In this document: piece after piece, positions 24,517 to 35,986 of the stretch | Layout: each line of letters opens with the position of its first letter | Numbering within the stretch: the stretch's first letter is position 1 | Assembly: GCA_026874595.1 (NCBI GenBank) | Contig: CM049310.1 | Coordinates: 18,206,058 to 18,270,057, forward strand | Direction: 5' to 3' | Length of the DNA: 64,000 nt | Origin: Sipunculus nudus | Taxonomy: Eukaryota > Annelida > Sipuncula > Golfingiida > Sipunculidae | Notes under the pieces: generated by a model | Database searches by the model: none | What the model was told of the DNA's origin: nothing | The model's input: the letters and a program-made list of their open reading frames with translations, nothing else | Program-made: the position numbers and the translations under genes

Positions 24517-26249
24517 GAAATAGTTTGCAAGTGTTATAGTTTGCAAGCTAAAAAGAAATTCGAGAGAAATTAAAAAATGCAATAATGAAAACCCATTTTT
24601 TTAGACGACGTAAAATGATATACTACTGAAAGATATGTGCTATGACCGAATATTTTATCTTTTTATATTATCGATCTTAATACTGTTGCTATGTTATATA
24701 TATGTGTGTGTGTGTGTGTGTTTGTGTTATATACATAATTATACGTGATTTATTTTTAAAATGTACATATTGGCTATCTATTCATGTAATGCATTGTTAT
24801 GCGTCTTGAGACTTTTTATCTTGATATTTGCTCATTTTAAGACAAATATTATTTTTGTTGTTGTTGTTGTTGTTGCTGGTGTTGTTATTATTATTATTAT
24901 TATTCAATTACTTTCTTTACATAATCAGTAGCATCTATAAGTTACGTTACAGCTGGTATGCTTACTAATTACTCACGCTGATTCATAAACTAACCATTAC
25001 TAATGAAATGTATAGTCAGTGAACCTTCCAGTCTTAATTCTTTAACTCTATTATTTCATTACAATAAAAACATATAATTCTCCATTACAGACGTTTCTGC
25101 AGGATACGCCTGTACAATTCTGGACACAATCCGTTGTGCTGTTCACATCTCCAGTGTTCTGCGGATACAGAGAGGGGAGAGTTATAAACCACTGGATTAC
25201 AAAGAGTCGTTCCGTCTGGCTACACTAGGTGGCGCTCAAGGTAAAACATAACACGCACTATTCTCTTAAGTTCAGGCAATCTTTAACCGGGTGCATATGG
25301 GTTCGCGTCCTGATTTGAGCGCCAAGACCCTTGGCCAAAGTCTTAACCATAGGTGTGTGATCCTTTTTTACCAGAATAGGTACTGGTCATCATCGGCAAT
25401 TACATGTAGAGGGTAAGGACGAGAAAAGCTAGAAGACTCGGGTCTGAAAGACCTGAAGAGTCAGGTTGGATGAGACTGACACTGTAAGAGATATCAGACT
25501 ATTAACCCCCTACCTTTACCTTAGGCTACATTGATGTGTTTATATATTAATATTGTAGTGGTAAAATGAGTGATATGATGTAGGGATTATTGATAAAAAA
25601 TTTTTTGAATTAAACTGTAGAAAACTCTAAATATAAAACTTATTTTCCTGAAGTGTGAAAAAATTATGACACCATGTCCAGTGTGGTTTTTCTTCTACAG
25701 TTCTAGGTCTTGACGACCGGATCGGAAACTTCCAGACCGGAAAGGAATTCGACGCCCTCCTGATATCTACAAAAGAATCAGTTTCTCCTTTCGATATCTT
25801 TGATGACGATACTATGGAAGATATCGTCCAAAAGTTTATAAACTTAGGTAAATGATATTTGTGAATAATACCCATCGTTAAAAAACAATATTATTAAAAG
25901 TATTATCTTGTTTAACGTAATCGGGCCTCTATCACTGTTCTCGTAGACGTGACGTTTACATTTCTACGTTTCGAAGTTTCAACTTTCAGTAAAACGTACT
26001 TTTAGCACTTGGTTACGATATTTAATTTTTGTGTTTTAAATATTCATTATTAATAATATGGATTCCTCCTAAAATTAAATGGATCTATGAAAAGTTCGCC
26101 CTTAATTTGTATTGATTACCACGAAAGTTGGAAATAAATAATGAATTATTAATTTAATATATTTTGTAATTTCAGGAGACGATAGAAACATCAGGAGAGT
26201 TTATGTGACCGGAAAGCAAGTGGCAGGAACCGACCTCAGTAGCAACTAA
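8749..26249 (+). CDS. Guanine-deaminase-like amidohydrolase, 13 coding exons
   Basis: Coding exons: 8749-8844, 11632-11720, 12444-12615, 12971-13058, 13399-13468, 13835-13862, 16138-16245, 17529-17633, 19129-19226, 24026-24093, 25091-25240, 25701-25847, 26176-26249. Every junction is GT-AG and the phases add up to 430 codons plus TAA. Guanine deaminases convert guanine to xanthine with a zinc ion in the cytosol; human GDA is 454 aa. Seen here: PGFVDTHMHSYQY (zinc ligands H73, H75; substrate Gln Q78), QTHVAE (H219, catalytic E222), LGHA (H257), SHCPNSNLSLLSG and GLGTDVSAGY (D308). Late blocks FRLATLGGAQ, GNFQTGKEFDA and NLGDDRNI match the family. Oddities: the family's TPRF motif reads TLPW (residues 190-193), losing the substrate-binding Arg, and about 20 residues before helix FVSHVQQKN are absent. 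Function as a true guanine deaminase is therefore uncertain; a divergent paralogue is likely. The introns carry many repeats. Confidence 0.93.
8905..9806 (+). pseudogene. 5'-truncated L1/Tx1-like LINE ORF2 tail
   Basis: An open frame of 228 codons (9120-9806) carries a C-terminal zinc-knuckle-like pattern, LCKYCNINEENLIHKF then TTC (C-x2-C-x8-H-x4-C), followed by an F-W pair, as in L1-type ORF2 ends. Upstream, the other frame reads MYRTWYNAGIKRIRDI and joins the main frame through YGIKVNYLEYHSLHCAMP, with a frame change at the A run near 9060-9069 and a stop near 8962. It starts abruptly about 60 bp after exon 1, as expected for 5' truncation on insertion. It lies in intron 1 of the deaminase gene in the same orientation. 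No polymerase core remains, so it is dead. Confidence 0.75.
9807..11631 (+). other. Rest of deaminase intron 1, no gene recognised
   Basis: Intronic DNA. Open frames at 10734-11365 show no known motif. The intron ends at the acceptor ATAG before exon 2 at 11632. Confidence 0.55.
11785..11910 (-). repeat. tRNA-derived SINE copy (family S2), minus strand
   Basis: On the minus strand the copy opens GGGGGCCGTGGTGTAATTGT, which includes an A-box-like segment (GTGGTGTAATTGTTAAGG), continues through GGTCGCGAGTTCGAATGC (B-box-like), then GCCAAGACCCTTAAGCAAGG. Both polymerase III boxes are present but the cloverleaf pairs poorly. The GCCAAGACCCTT block recurs at 25306-25320. It lies in intron 2 of the deaminase gene, opposite in direction. 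Confidence 0.65.
16420..16900. repeat. Interspersed repeat R1, diverged copy in deaminase intron 7
   Basis: It shares ordered blocks with 54300-54660 and 36420-36707: 'TTATCACA..TTTGACACT', 'TCTTTCATGGGTT', 'TTTATGACAC..AA.AACCAAT', 'GCATGTGA.....AGTG', 'GATGTTGTAAAAA'. It is the most diverged of the three copies and its ends are unclear. No coding capacity is seen. Confidence 0.5.
18123..18455 (+). repeat. Two tRNA-derived SINE-like copies (family S1) in tandem
   Basis: Both copies (about 18123-18262 and 18352-18455) contain GCTAGCGAAGCGGTTGGAT (A-box-like) and CACCRACCTGGGTTCGAATC followed by CCGGATCGGCCCAGG (a good B-box match). The first has a longer 5' part (GTTACGGGGTGACATAAAAG); in the second, GTTACGGGGTG joins directly to TTTGCTAGCG, as if deleted. 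They sit in intron 8 of the deaminase gene, in its orientation. The A and B boxes suggest past RNA polymerase III transcription. They are not called as tRNA genes because acceptor pairing is poor. Confidence 0.65.
20132..22158. mobile_element. Hairpin-headed element with 280-bp tandem core
   Basis: The head near 20134-20161 is the near-palindrome TATCCGCCAAAAC...GTTTTGCGGATA, followed by a CCG run (20178-20203). A core of about five units follows: matching points at 20601, 20881, 21161, 21440 and 21719 give periods of 280, 280, 279 and 279 bp. Each unit carries the self-complementary motif GGTGGCGCCACC twice and the block CTCGGGAACCGTTTGACCGA. The tail (about 21900-22158) includes a G run and ends near GGCGGATACACGTAGTCGCT. 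A short relative lies at 1518-2195. It encodes no transposase. It lies in intron 9 of the deaminase gene. Confidence 0.8.
22159..24025 (+). other. Rest of deaminase intron 9, no gene recognised
   Basis: AT-rich intronic DNA with C-rich runs near 22637-22657 and 23365-23383. Open frames at 22364-22829 read through the C-rich run (poly-Pro, poly-Gly on the other strand) and show no domain. Confidence 0.5.
24474..24513. repeat. (AT)n microsatellite
   Basis: Uninterrupted AT run in deaminase intron 10; a (GT)n run follows at about 24703-24721 and GTT/ATT runs at about 24857-24905. Confidence 0.9.
25285..25520 (+). repeat. SINE-like fragment (family S2)
   Basis: It contains GGGTTCGCGTCCTGATTTGA (B-box-like) followed by GCGCCAAGACCCTTGGCC and AAAGTCTTAACC, the same order as in the minus-strand copy at 11785-11910. 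The tRNA-like head is missing. It lies in intron 11 of the deaminase gene. Confidence 0.5.
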
Positions 26250-26255
26250 GTGATG

Positions 26256-26256
<1 letters not shown>

Positions 26257-26340
<84 letters not shown>
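26257..26340. repeat. (AT)n then (ATT)n microsatellite in the deaminase 3' UTR region
   Basis: AT units to about 26291, then about fifteen ATT units. It starts eight bases after the deaminase stop codon, so it would be transcribed as 3' UTR if the poly(A) signal at 26436 is used. Confidence 0.85.
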
Positions 26341-26341
<1 letters not shown>

Positions 26342-26435
26342 CCAGGACCTGATCGTTAATACATTTTTAGTGTTGCCCAGGGGACAGCGTAATGACATGT
26401 GAACTCAGCTTTTTGGGATGTGTATTGTGGTCTTC

Positions 26436-26441
26436 AATAAA
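26436..26441 (+). terminator. Poly(A) signal AATAAA for the deaminase gene
   Basis: Canonical AATAAA 187 bp after the stop codon at 26247-26249. A second AATAAA follows at about 26460. Use is inferred from position only. Confidence 0.55.
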
Positions 26442-26908
26442 TCTCACATTTGCTGAAAAAAATAAAACCTAAGTGATATTAACAATTTGTCCTTCTTATT
26501 GACGACAATTTTGTTTCTGTTTAAATAGAAATACTTTATTGAATGCATCTGTAAAAAAAAGTATCACAAAACCAAGAATAAATTATATGGTTATGGGCTA
26601 CGTAGTATATAAATAAAGACTGATATATGAACATTTGATGTCTAGAAATAATTTGATTTAAATTCCATCTGTCCTTGAATGTTCACACAACTTTCAAATT
26701 GCAGGGTAGTTTTCTGCTTGTCCACCAGAGGGCAACAGTCTTTTTATGAAACCATTTTGCCAAGTGCACTATACATAATCATACCAGCCCACATGTCACC
26801 GTGTTCTTATCTTATATATGGAACTTATTAAAGTCCTTGGGCTTAAAGAATTCTGTGTTAATGTTTTTATTTGTTTGACCTACAGGTTAAAAACTACCCA
26901 AGTTTTGG

Positions 26909-26910
<2 letters not shown>

Positions 26911-26985
<75 letters not shown>

Positions 26986-26986
26986 C
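26911..26986. repeat. (AT)n microsatellite
   Basis: Long AT run with a single TT interruption. Frames across it give Tyr/Ile runs; a C run follows at about 27038-27053. Confidence 0.9.
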
Positions 26987-27059
26987 AGAGTTATTCCATC
27001 CTTTTCAAACGATCTCGACACTTCTCTTTGTTCGATGCCCCCCCCCCCCCCCTCCGCAT

Positions 27060-28005
27060 CTAGTGCTCCCTTTTTTCCCAGAATTTCACAGTCTAATAAT
27101 GATTTAATTTTCTTAGAACAAAATCATGAAATTCCTGTCACTGCTATTCGCAGATTTGAGACTTATTTCAATATAAGGCATTGCATATGCAATACGCTTC
27201 TATTATGGATATGCAGTAAGAATGCATTGTTTATTGATAAACAATAAACATTTCATTAGGTTTGATCTTGCAAATATATTTTTTTTTATTTATTTATCTG
27301 GTACAACCGGTATTTCTAATTTGAATTAAAATATGTGAGGTATTGCCCTGGCCTTGGTATGGGACACTAGTATTTTCTCTCCTATCAGAATGATAGTGGT
27401 CAGTGCAGATTATTATTGAGAAAAAGTACGAATGCGGACTTTTTTTAATGAGGCTCGCAACTCAATATGGTTGGTAACAGCAAATGTTAAAGGTATGTAG
27501 CCCCTTTATTAATCGATGGTACTTTGGTTTATCAGCCTTGCTCCTCGCGGAGTGTCATACACTGTGTTTCGAAGCTCTGGCTGATATATTACGTCACTCT
27601 TCAGACGATTGTATGTCAGTCATGCTCCTAGGAGAAGGAATGTTCTAAACCGTTGCCTGCCATATGTGACACAAGCCTCGCATACCTCACGGCTTGCATA
27701 ACATTTCATTGGGCTATAACCAATACTTAAAATAGTTAGCACAGGTGGCTCGATGTGCACTTACCCGTTTGAAAAGGGCTTGACAAAAACGGATTGAAAA
27801 CACTTTGGATTGCTAAGTGAATGCTCAATTCGCATTCAAAACAGATTCACAGAACAGATTGTGTAGCACCCGAACAAAGGTAGTTTTTTTTCGGCGTTTA
27901 TTGTGATGTGCGAGGGGCCTGCATGTGGAGGCCAGGCATATACCAAAGAAATTGTCCTAAGTGAATCTGAGGTCCCCTCCTCACAGCTTTTCGAGTTTTC
28001 CCCGA
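27060..28005. other. No gene recognised
   Basis: Intergenic DNA between the deaminase and chitinase genes. No motif, RNA gene or repeat could be supported. Confidence 0.45.
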
Positions 28006-28049
28006 ATGCCGCATGTGAATATCGAATGTCACTAATTTGTGCGATTTTC

Positions 28050-28250
28050 TAGATATTCACATGCGAATATCGAATATCCCTGAATTGAGTGATATTCGAT
28101 ATTCACATGCGAATATCGAATATACGTCCCGTCGACACGTACAGGTATACAACAAACATAGAGCTTCCATGATCTACCGCTCACTCCCATAGCCAACGAA
28201 TATACCTGATTTGTGTGATATTCGATATTCACATGCGAATATCGAATATA
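28050..28250. repeat. Repeated palindromes ATATTCGATATTC-ACATGC-GAATATCGAATAT
   Basis: Perfect 13-bp arms with a 6-nt spacer occur at 28092-28123 and again at 28218-28249, 126 bp apart. A third, shortened version lies at about 28052-28077 and a half-site near 28013-28027. Each full palindrome directly precedes one copy of the glycosyltransferase-like fragment. Confidence 0.85.
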
Positions 28251-28362
28251 CGTCCCGTCGATACGTACAGGTATACAACAAACAAAGAGCTTCCATGATC
28301 TACCGCTCACTCTGGCACTCTGTGTACTCTGATCACGTGTTAATGTATGGTAGTGACCGTAT
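28137..28362 (+). pseudogene. UDP-glycosyltransferase fragment, duplicated and broken
   Basis: Two pieces (28137-28197 and 28263-28362) resemble bases 56136-56250 of the intact glycosyltransferase gene. Both contain ACGTACAGGTATACAACAAA and 'CATGATCTACCGCTCACTC', encoding RASMIYRSL where the intact gene has RASKIYRSL. The first piece keeps the following CCAACGAA stretch but has a TAG stop there. The second lacks that stretch and continues into SDHVLMYGSD, matching VDHVIKYGSD of the gene. No signature motif or start is present. It marks a former paralogue or a gene fragment carried here by the palindromic repeat. Confidence 0.7.
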
Positions 28363-28369
28363 TAACCAC

Positions 28370-29239
28370 GATAGATTGACAAGCCATTGTGCGAATTCCT
28401 CATGCGGGATCCCGATTGTATATGTATATGTATATGTTTGGCCGGAGGCATTGCAGTTGTGTTTTATTTATGTGCAAAATCAGGAATGCATTTATTTTGT
28501 GGACTGGAGCAAAATACGATAAACAGGACTTAACTGAAGTACTTTGTGATTGTATTACACAAGCTTAGATGGGAGAAAAAAAACGGTGGCAATCTGAAGA
28601 ATAGCTTACTTATAAAATATTGTCATATATACTGTGTGATGCATATTTTCAACCTTTGATTAGCGCGGCTGTATATCTAATATATTTGCACTCATCTCAA
28701 ACATGTCCCTCAGCAACGCGCATATGACGCATATATCACAACAGTCGCTATGCACTTGGTAAAACACGGTGTATTGTATACATATATAATGTAAAGTCAT
28801 AGTTAACACTATACTTTGCACCAAGATCTCCCTGTTTGTCCTCAGTCTCTGAGGCATTTATCATATTGCATATTTATTTTAAATTCTACCGAGATCATCA
28901 GCCTAGAGCAAACCGTCTTTATATAATAATGATAGTAGTAATGAGTATACATATATTGCTTGAAATGTGAATGTAAAGCGTGTCAGAATTCATTCGAAAT
29001 CTAAAATAATATAAATCCTCATAGTCATAAAAGTTTAGTCGGGGCACATGGTCGGTTAACTAATCATTTAAACAAGAGCGTAAACAACAGTCTGTACTTG
29101 TGTAGCTTATGTATCTTAATTAATAATCATACACCTGATTTTCTCCTGTACACTGATATGCAGTCATGCTTAGACAACATAGGTCCCATGAGAGAGGAAA
29201 CGGAAACAAGTTAAAAAAATACATTTCATTCAAAATATA
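28370..29239. other. No gene recognised
   Basis: Intergenic DNA downstream of the chitinase gene. Short open frames (28211-28522, 28660-28857) have no motif beyond the glycosyltransferase scrap already described. Confidence 0.45.
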
Positions 29240-29245
29240 TTTATT
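29240..29245 (-). terminator. Poly(A) signal AATAAA for the chitinase gene
   Basis: AATAAA on the minus strand, about 170 bp past the chitinase stop codon (29416-29418). Use is inferred from position. Confidence 0.5.
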
Positions 29246-29415
29246 ATTAAAAAGAATACTATAAACATTTAGATACATAAAAAGGTAAAGCAAAATGCAG
29301 ACATCTGAAAAGGTATAAGTAGACCAGTAAAGGCAGTATATATGAAAGACGGCTGTATAAATACCAAGAAGGCGTAATATACATATAAATGTATCAAACC
29401 TCCTTTGAAATATCT

Positions 29416-32400
29416 CTAAATATCACACTGGCAAGAGGGCACATTGGCTGGCCAATCACATCCGTCGACCGCCATGTTGAACACCAGACCAGACACACAA
29501 TGCATTCTGATCAGAGAACCGTTGACACACCACATGTATGACCCCGGCTGCTGTTTACTGCAGTACTTCTTGTTGTTGAAGTTCGCATCACAGACCACGT
29601 GACCTGAAATGCGCAAAAGATAACTTAAGGTTACACCGACACATTAATTTTCCCTCTTTGTAATTTTTAACATATATCTGCATACTGCTCATATACAGAC
29701 CGAGATTCTTGTCATTCCTGTTTCAGTTCCAGGTCGCAAGTCTCCCGCTCTATCTATTTTTGGCCAGAAAATGCTACCATGTGTACCTCGATTTCGAGTT
29801 ATAATGTAGTTCACGTCGACCCCACCAGGTGGCGCCACCGACCGATGCGATGGCCACGAAAATAGGTCCCTCTGTCGGCCAAACTCTGGCTCTCTATTTA
29901 AGCGTTCTCAAACAACCAGACCTTTTCTATAAAATAGGTCATTATTTATGCTCATCCCTCAAATACAGTCCCCTTACTTGCCATTTTTATTTTACGCGAG
30001 GTGCACCCAGTGACACCGGCCCTGCCCTTAAGCCCGGTCCACACGTTTGCCAGGGATGCAATATGGCGGTGTAACCTATAACTATACGATGGCCTACGGT
30101 CGTGTTCAAAATAAAGCAAATAGTTGTGCCAGTCGGATGCATATTATACCGAAAATATAGAATAGGCTATGAAATGTACGACTATAAAAACTAAGTCCAG
30201 ATAACAAAAATAAATATCAGGTGCAAATCTGTCACCTCTGACTATTATTCTTACCAAAAACTATTTTATTTTTTTTTTATTAAATCAGCATTATTAAACA
30301 TATGAATGTCCACCCTAAAATAATTAACTAAATATTAACTTACATATAAACTCGTTAAATCAATTACTTACAAGTGTTTGGTGATGGAGGATTCGTTCCA
30401 GCCGCGGGAGTGCTCGTCTCGTGTGGTGTGGTCCCTGCAGGTGGCAGCACTGTCGTTTTCAGCTGTGGGGATGTGTTGGAAGATGGGGATGTCGTCGTGA
30501 TGGGGTTGATCGGGGGCATTCTTTCCAGACCACGGTTTACCGCCTTCAGTAGTGGGTAGCGATCTCTATCACATTGGTAGTTAAACTCGTCTTGAGATAT
30601 GTCCCAAACCATTGCCCCCGCAAGCTTCTTTGTCTTTATATATTCCATCTGAAAATGTAGTTAAAGTTACAATTGGTTTTGGGAAATATAGCGATGCGAT
30701 TCATTTTATATATATTATGTAATTAATAGTGTAAACATTTTCCGAACCGATCTTAAATATGCATCATGTACTGTTTACTAGAGTTTTATTTGCTTGATTT
30801 ATGACATCATTTATGTATATTGGGAATATAAATTTATGAAATTGAGAAGAAACATTTATGAAATCAATATATAAATATATTAACATACGTATAATTACAA
30901 TACCATTCGAAAAAAAAATTAAATACGTTATCTTAAAACCCCTACAAAATGTTAAAACAAACTGTAACAACCTTAATCTTCAGGTGATAAAATAAATTGA
31001 GAAAAGCAGGGACCTTTAAAATATAAACGATATTGCAGTTAATTTTTAAATTTGATATGTTAACACACTGACCTTAGTAGCAATGCTTTCCTCGTCATCA
31101 AAACCGACCCATTGGTCACCAGAGTGTGCATACACGGCGTGTCTCTCCCGGTCATACACCCGCCGCCAGCCGCTGCTCATCCGCTGGCAGATCTATAACA
31201 TTAATGTTAAAATGTCACATCTGTCACTCGATTGTCACTTATTTTTCATCAGTACTCATTTAGAAGGGTGACGGTAAAGTACCATAAATGCGGAACCACA
31301 ATTTTTTTTATCAGAAATGACACGTACGAATATTCTATGACTATCTTTATTAATCTTTTAACAAGATTATGAAATATTATGTTTTTCATCTACGATGGAT
31401 ATGCTTTGGCGAAAACTGTAAAAAATATTCTAATCCTTGCCCGTCATATAATCAGAATGCGACAACAATTTTAATTGAAAAAATACTATCCTGACCTCGT
31501 AATACGCCAAGTGGCCGACTTGCCGGGTGTATTCACCCGCTCTGCCTCCTCCAATCGCTGGCGATCCTGGGGTCACCTGATCCCGAGAGGCAAGAGTGAA
31601 CGACCGGCCGTACAGTGGGATGCCCAATACCAGGATCTCTGGTGGCGCCCCTCTACGGATATATTCTTCTACAACCCAGTTCTGAAAAAAAGATATTTAA
31701 AGATATACAATGCGGCCTGCGCTTATCAAAACATATAATCCATCTAACCCTGATAAATACCTTAGTTAAATTTAAATTTTGCAGATTCTCGTGAATATCT
31801 CCTTTTCTATAAATAATTTTTCCGAAACTATTACCCTGTGCATCGATATTTCAACCATTCATATCGTTATTCATCCATTCTCAATGTCTTAGCAGGAGGT
31901 TATGTATTTACCCGGGTCTGCCTGTTAGCAATCATCAACGTAGTATCAATCAAGCATTAACAAGAGTGAACAACGCTCGGGATTGGGAAAAGTTTATATC
32001 TGGACACCTCAGCAAGTGTTTTGTGTTGTTTAAATATAGCGCTTGTTCCCCTGTTTCCTGGGACCTCACGTTTGGTATTTTCATGTTTAAGTGTTTAATA
32101 TTAATTTTTGTTGACGGCATCCGCCGAGTATGACTACGGCAGGCCAGATTTCTAGCTTCTTTAAGGACTCTCTCCACAAAGGCAATACCTCTATAAAGAA
32201 ATTGCTTGTATCTTTCAGAATGTTTGCTTCAAATGGGATGTCATTCATCACATTATTTTTTTGCGGTTACCTGGGTCAGCTTTCCTGCCTCTGCGGTATC
32301 GGCAGCTCCCGGGTAGAGCGAGCTGTGAAGACCGATTTTTGGACTGTTACTGCCGTAAAAGTCGTACGTCATTAGGAGAATCAGGTCAAGATACCTGTCA

Positions 32401-35400
32401 AACAACCATAAATTTTACCCAACGTTTATTTCAAAATTTATTAATGATATTATTAGATTTAACAGAAAGCAGTTTTTTTTAATATGAAATGACACCGAGT
32501 TACACATTTAATTATCACATGTACTTTTATACATTTTACAAATTAAGATTCAGAAGAACAACTGCTTAAAATTCAATATATAATGTATGTAAAACGCTAA
32601 ACTATTTGAAAACGTTACTAATTAAAGTTTTGTTAATAAGTTGATTAAAACGTCAGAACTTCTATCAGGATAAAACTACATATGATGTCTGGCAGATTAA
32701 TATATGTAAACTGAACTAAGTCAAGTCAATAAAACACTAAAACTGTTATGCTATTTAGCGATATAGGTAAAAACTTACGAGAGAACCGGATGGTAAATTA
32801 GTGGGCATATATATTCTGTGGGTTTATACTGTAAATAACACACGTACTTGCTGATTTCTGCGACCTCATAACCTCGCTGGATAGTTCCTTCACCAGCAGG
32901 AACTGCTGCTGTTAATAAAAGTTTCTGTCCGTTGGCAGGAGCCTCGTTTTCGAATGCTTCTCTCATTTCCTAAAGTTTGACAAATGTATAACTTTACGTA
33001 CATTAGAAAGCGAAAACAACCGTTAAAAGGATATACGGATTCAACGTGCATTGCGAGTGTTGCCTTTTACGTGTCAATATAAAATCTACTTATAATGTTT
33101 CCGGATGTTCCCGGAAGATTTCAAGAGAGATCACGGGCCAAAAGTACATGAGGACAGGAAGCTTAGTTTGTCAACACATCCGTGTTTTATTTCAAGTATT
33201 ATAAAGGGATATAAAACGTGGACGTTTTTGATCTGATCAAGGAAATATGTCAATGAAGAATTTTCAAATGAAGAAAATATAAATTAAGTCTGAAATGCAC
33301 ATAAACATGCCTAAATAGGTGTTCTCATATCATTCGTTTTTTTTAAAATCAAAGATTTGGCAACACATACAGATACTGTGGCTGTGACAAGAATCAGTGA
33401 AATAAAGACAGTCATGGCCTACAAAGGCACTCTGTAGGTAATTGGAGTGGAAACACCTAGCCTTTTTTGTTGGCTTTATATAAAAGCCTTGTATACATAC
33501 CTTCAACAGGAAAGTGTATCTCTGTTTGTCTTCGGGTGGGCTGCCACGTGATCCAGGATACTCCCAGTCAATGTCGAAGCCGTCGAAACCATAGTGACGC
33601 GCGAAGCTGATGACGCTTTGAATGAACCTCGCTCTGGTTTGGACAGTACGGACTACCTCCACAAAGGGGGCGCTACCGGCATTCCAACCGCCGACCGCCA
33701 ACAGGAACTTGAACGTGGGGTTTCTGTCACGAAGGGTAGTGATGTTTCGGTAGGTCTCTGCGAATGAACACACAGGTGAATAAAAGTATATGTGAAACGT
33801 TATGCGGTGTTTCAGTGTAAATCGAATGTATTTAGAATCAGAAACAAACAAAAACAAATAAACGAGGACGGTATTTCTTTTAATGGGGTTAATGTATATG
33901 CTGTGTACGGAACTGAGAACAATGGAGGAATCAAATATGGATAAGACGTACACGTCTGTCCCGGGAGCGTAACCTTATTCCCAGGTACCTATATTACCTG
34001 GTACATATGTTCCCCAGGAAGTTATGTAATATTAATATGTAAACCCGCTTTAACATCGTTATGTTGAGCACATAGCATGTGTAGTATGAACTGAATATTT
34101 CGAAGAAACACAGTTTTACCTTGAAAGGTTAAAAACAATTTTTGCTAAAGTATTCATGAATTTACTTTTTATTTTTCTTCTTCAACATGTGGAGTTCAAG
34201 TATGTGCGTTTTGCCTCACAAACACAACTAGCTGTTATTATTTTTTAATTTATAGTAAACATTAATGTCCATTACTGCTCTGTTGTAGCAAACAAAACGC
34301 ATGGATCTGGAGAAGTTTTGTAACGGGGAACAAGGGGCTGACCCGGTCTACCTGCTGTCCTATTGTGGCGCCACCGCAAACAGTGAATGTGGTTTTCAAA
34401 GTTCCTGTTTATATAAACATCCATAAATCCTATTGAAAATCCGCGTTGATATGATCCATGGACCCTGAACCATGACGCTAAGCTTAATTTGAAACTGGAA
34501 ACAGGTTGGTTTTGCTCATATAAGAGATGGGTGACTGCCCACCTGAGTTCAGCGTGCAAATGTCGTAACCAGAAAAAATTCGTTTATTTTTAGCCTGGTA
34601 TGACCAAAATCATTATACTGGAAATCTGGGAGATTTTCCCTTTTAAGGGCACAATTATTATCGTTCCCGGTACATCAAAGACTCAAAAATGGGGATGTCT
34701 GAGGCGTGGCAACAGGAGTTGCGTGATAAAAGGAGAGTGGTATAGAGCTTACATATGATCAAACCCGTATCATTAAGTAAAGAAGGGGGGGGGGTAACCT
34801 GATCAGTAGTTTATTTTTATATAAAGATATATAAAAACATGCTTGTATAAAAAAAATATTCAATAAGAGACACTTGCCCTCATCGTTCCACTCAAGCTTG
34901 TGGACCTCGCCGTTTGCCACCCTTCCAAAAGCTAGAATGATGTGTGTACAAAGAGAGGGGTCGATTGAGTCCGTTTTCTGTCTGCCAGCGCCTTGTCGGT
35001 ATTGCGCCCAGTTTGGATAATAGCAGACGACGACCTTATCGCTCTGGCTACCTGAAATTAAAGAAATGTTATATTTTCACTTGCGTGTACTAATGTAACC
35101 CTGTTTCCTTGTTGTCCCAAAATTAATGAAGCATTAAAACGTAAAATAGCCTGTGCAAAACCACGCAGCGAAAGTGGAATTTTTGACACGATGTACTTCA
35201 ATGTGAAGTCTTGTGTGGCAACATACCTGAAAACTTGACAACAAAATTATTATGCTGTTTTGCAGATGAGTCATAATGGAATGTAAATAAATGTAAAACC
35301 ACGTTGCTGGTTTCGTGACAAACTGAAACGGTATTGCATATGGTTTCTTAGAATATGGTTAAAGTATCGTTTGGTAAATTCCGGGGCTATAAATTTATTT

Positions 35401-35873
35401 GTAATAAATCAAGAATTTTTAAAACAGCTTTTGTTAGGCCTATGCCCTATACACTCCTCACGCAATGGTCGTCTGCCATTCCTGGTAGTGTCGTCGAATC
35501 AAATGGATTACTAGGATTGAAATGCGACCGCTGCGCGGCATTAAGTTTCCTAAGTTGTTTTTTATATACAGCAGCGTTTACTTCACTGTCATTTTAAATA
35601 ACAACAAAGTTAATAAATAAATGTTCACTCTTATACCAAAAAGGTTTTTAAGACAAACTTTAAATTGGTTCCCGTATCTGGTAAATTTCAAGGCTGTCGT
35701 AAATAATTGTTCAAATACTGCATTAATATTCATAAAATAATATTTACGAATAAGCATTTCAAGCAAAAACTAAACTTACCATCATTTCTCAGTACAGGCA
35801 CGGCTGCTGTTATAAAAAAACCAGCAACAAATACGGAAGCTAATAGTAACAGTTGGAAGTTGCTATGCTTCAT
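29416..35873 (-). CDS. Secreted GH18 chitinase with CBM14 domain, 9 coding exons
   Basis: Coding exons in transcript order: 35780-35873, 34878-35051, 33501-33757, 32848-32969, 32271-32394, 31496-31681, 31073-31192, 30372-30648, 29416-29603. Phases agree through 513 codons plus TAG. Glycoside hydrolase family 18 enzymes cut beta-1,4 links in chitin outside the cell. A Lys-led hydrophobic signal peptide covers about residues 1-27. The GH18 barrel follows: [22 protein letters not shown] (the SxGG-type motif, altered), [12 protein letters not shown] with catalytic E155 and supporting D151 and D153, [28 protein letters not shown]. Residues about 395-451 form a Thr/Ser/Pro linker, probably O-glycosylated. 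The last 60 residues hold eight cysteines in a peritrophin-A/CBM14 pattern that binds chitin. Intron 2 uses a GC donor (GCAAGT); all other introns are GT-AG. Likely roles are digestion, shell or cuticle turnover, or defence; the sequence does not decide between them. Confidence 0.95.
33760..34870 (-). other. Chitinase intron 2, no extra feature
   Basis: Intronic DNA between exon 2 (34878-35051) and exon 3 (33501-33757). An open frame at 34272-34559 has no motif. A G run lies near 34785-34794. Confidence 0.5.
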
Positions 35874-35986
35874 TTCTTGTTCTCAGGTTGATTGTCTCGG
35901 CCGTTCAGATATAAGCCTTTGCAATGCTGGATATGGTTTTTGTTCCGATTCGCTCTGCTGCTCTACATCTAGCGCCGACCCAGGGT

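Noticed and set aside
28211-28522. Intact second glycosyltransferase gene
   Set aside because: Only about 35 codons match the UGT, with a stop, a deletion and no signature motif.
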